From positions 1,753,501 to 1,817,500 of the forward strand of contig NC_083519.1 in NCBI RefSeq assembly GCF_032362555.1: DNA of 64,000 bases, in the 5' to 3' direction. Positions 63,654 to 64,000 of the stretch are shown here, one piece after another. Position numbers and translations under genes: made by a program. Source of the DNA: Amyelois transitella. Taxonomy: Eukaryota; Arthropoda; Insecta; Lepidoptera; Pyralidae. Numbering within the stretch: position 1 is the first letter of the stretch; the number at the start of each line of letters is the position of its first letter. The notes beneath the pieces are model-generated. The model did not search any database, was not told the origin of the DNA, and saw only the letters and a list, made by a program, of their open reading frames with translations.

Positions 63654-63880
63654 GACGGCCTCTGTGGCTCAGCGGTAGTACGTTTGTCTGTGACACCGGA
63701 GGTCCCGGGTATCCCGGTCAGGGCATGATGAGAAAAGAACTTTTTCTGATTGGCCTGAGTCTCGGATGTTTATCTATATAAGTTTTTATTATAAAATATA
63801 GTATCGTTGAGTTAGTATCTCGTAACACAAGTTTCGAACTTACTTCGAGGCCAACTCAATCAGTGTGATTTGTCCCGTAT
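63654..63880 (+). mobile_element. tRNA-derived SINE copy, B box damaged
   Basis: Same family. The A box reads TGTGGCTCAGCGG. The B box has lost about 5 bases (GGGTATCCCGG), so polymerase III promotion should be impaired. Confidence 0.85.
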
Positions 63881-64000
63881 ATATTTATTTATTTATTTAA
63901 GTTAGTACCTATAGAAGTAGACTGTGTTTTCATAGCCAAAACTACTGAATAAATTTCATGTCATGAGAGTAAACAATTTCAATTCATACGGCAGCTTTTT

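Overview
The window is eukaryotic, AT-rich and repeat-laden, with split genes (GT..AG introns). It is very probably from a moth or butterfly. The grounds are an insect-type fem-1 gene, a tRNA-derived SINE, several other short interspersed families I associate with lepidopteran genomes, and mariner, RTE, hAT, Harbinger and Lep1-like elements. There is no bacterial or phage signal: no operons, ribosome sites or CRISPR. Family names come from recognition of encoded motifs, not from a database search.

Layout. 1-14.3 kb holds no gene I can support, only scattered repeats. At 14.35-14.64 kb there is a TATA box followed by a GC-rich stretch that looks like a promoter and 5' exon of an unidentified transcript. 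From 19.2 to 35.18 kb lies the one confidently recognised host gene, a fem-1 homologue of the FEM1A/C class on the + strand. Ten exons join in frame to 663 codons plus stop, with an ankyrin block, a TPR-like middle, a second ankyrin pair and a C-terminal BC-box-like motif. It is the likely substrate receptor of a CUL2 ubiquitin ligase. Its introns are packed with repeats, several ending within 15-75 bp of splice sites. Two GC-rich exons have been tandemly duplicated across their 5' splice sites: a 200-bp doubling of exon 7, and a 136-bp unit from exon 9 repeated 14 more times plus a partial unit.

38.155-40.686 kb is a 2.53-kb element with about 580-bp terminal inverted repeats and an exact 9-bp target duplication. 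Its only gene has the Cys and His boxes of a ubiquitin-specific-protease-like peptidase; no transposase is seen. This is the most unusual object in the window. Next, on the - strand (43.5-41.1 kb), is a two-exon gene of unknown function. Its intron contains a second motif-rich inverted-repeat element whose end lies beside the splice donor. A 480-bp fold-back palindrome follows at 43.8-44.3 kb.

44.6-57 kb is a row of recognisable transposons: a mariner with one frameshift, nested in a short repeat; a decayed Harbinger with its two genes (Myb-like on +, DDE transposase on -); an RTE-class LINE with one frameshift; and a hAT transposase with an intact 622-aa reading frame. 57-64 kb is repeats and LINE tails with no host gene.

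Apart from fem-1 and the unknown two-exon gene, nearly all coding capacity here belongs to mobile elements. Coordinates of spliced genes are my own inferences from GT/AG sites and frame continuity.
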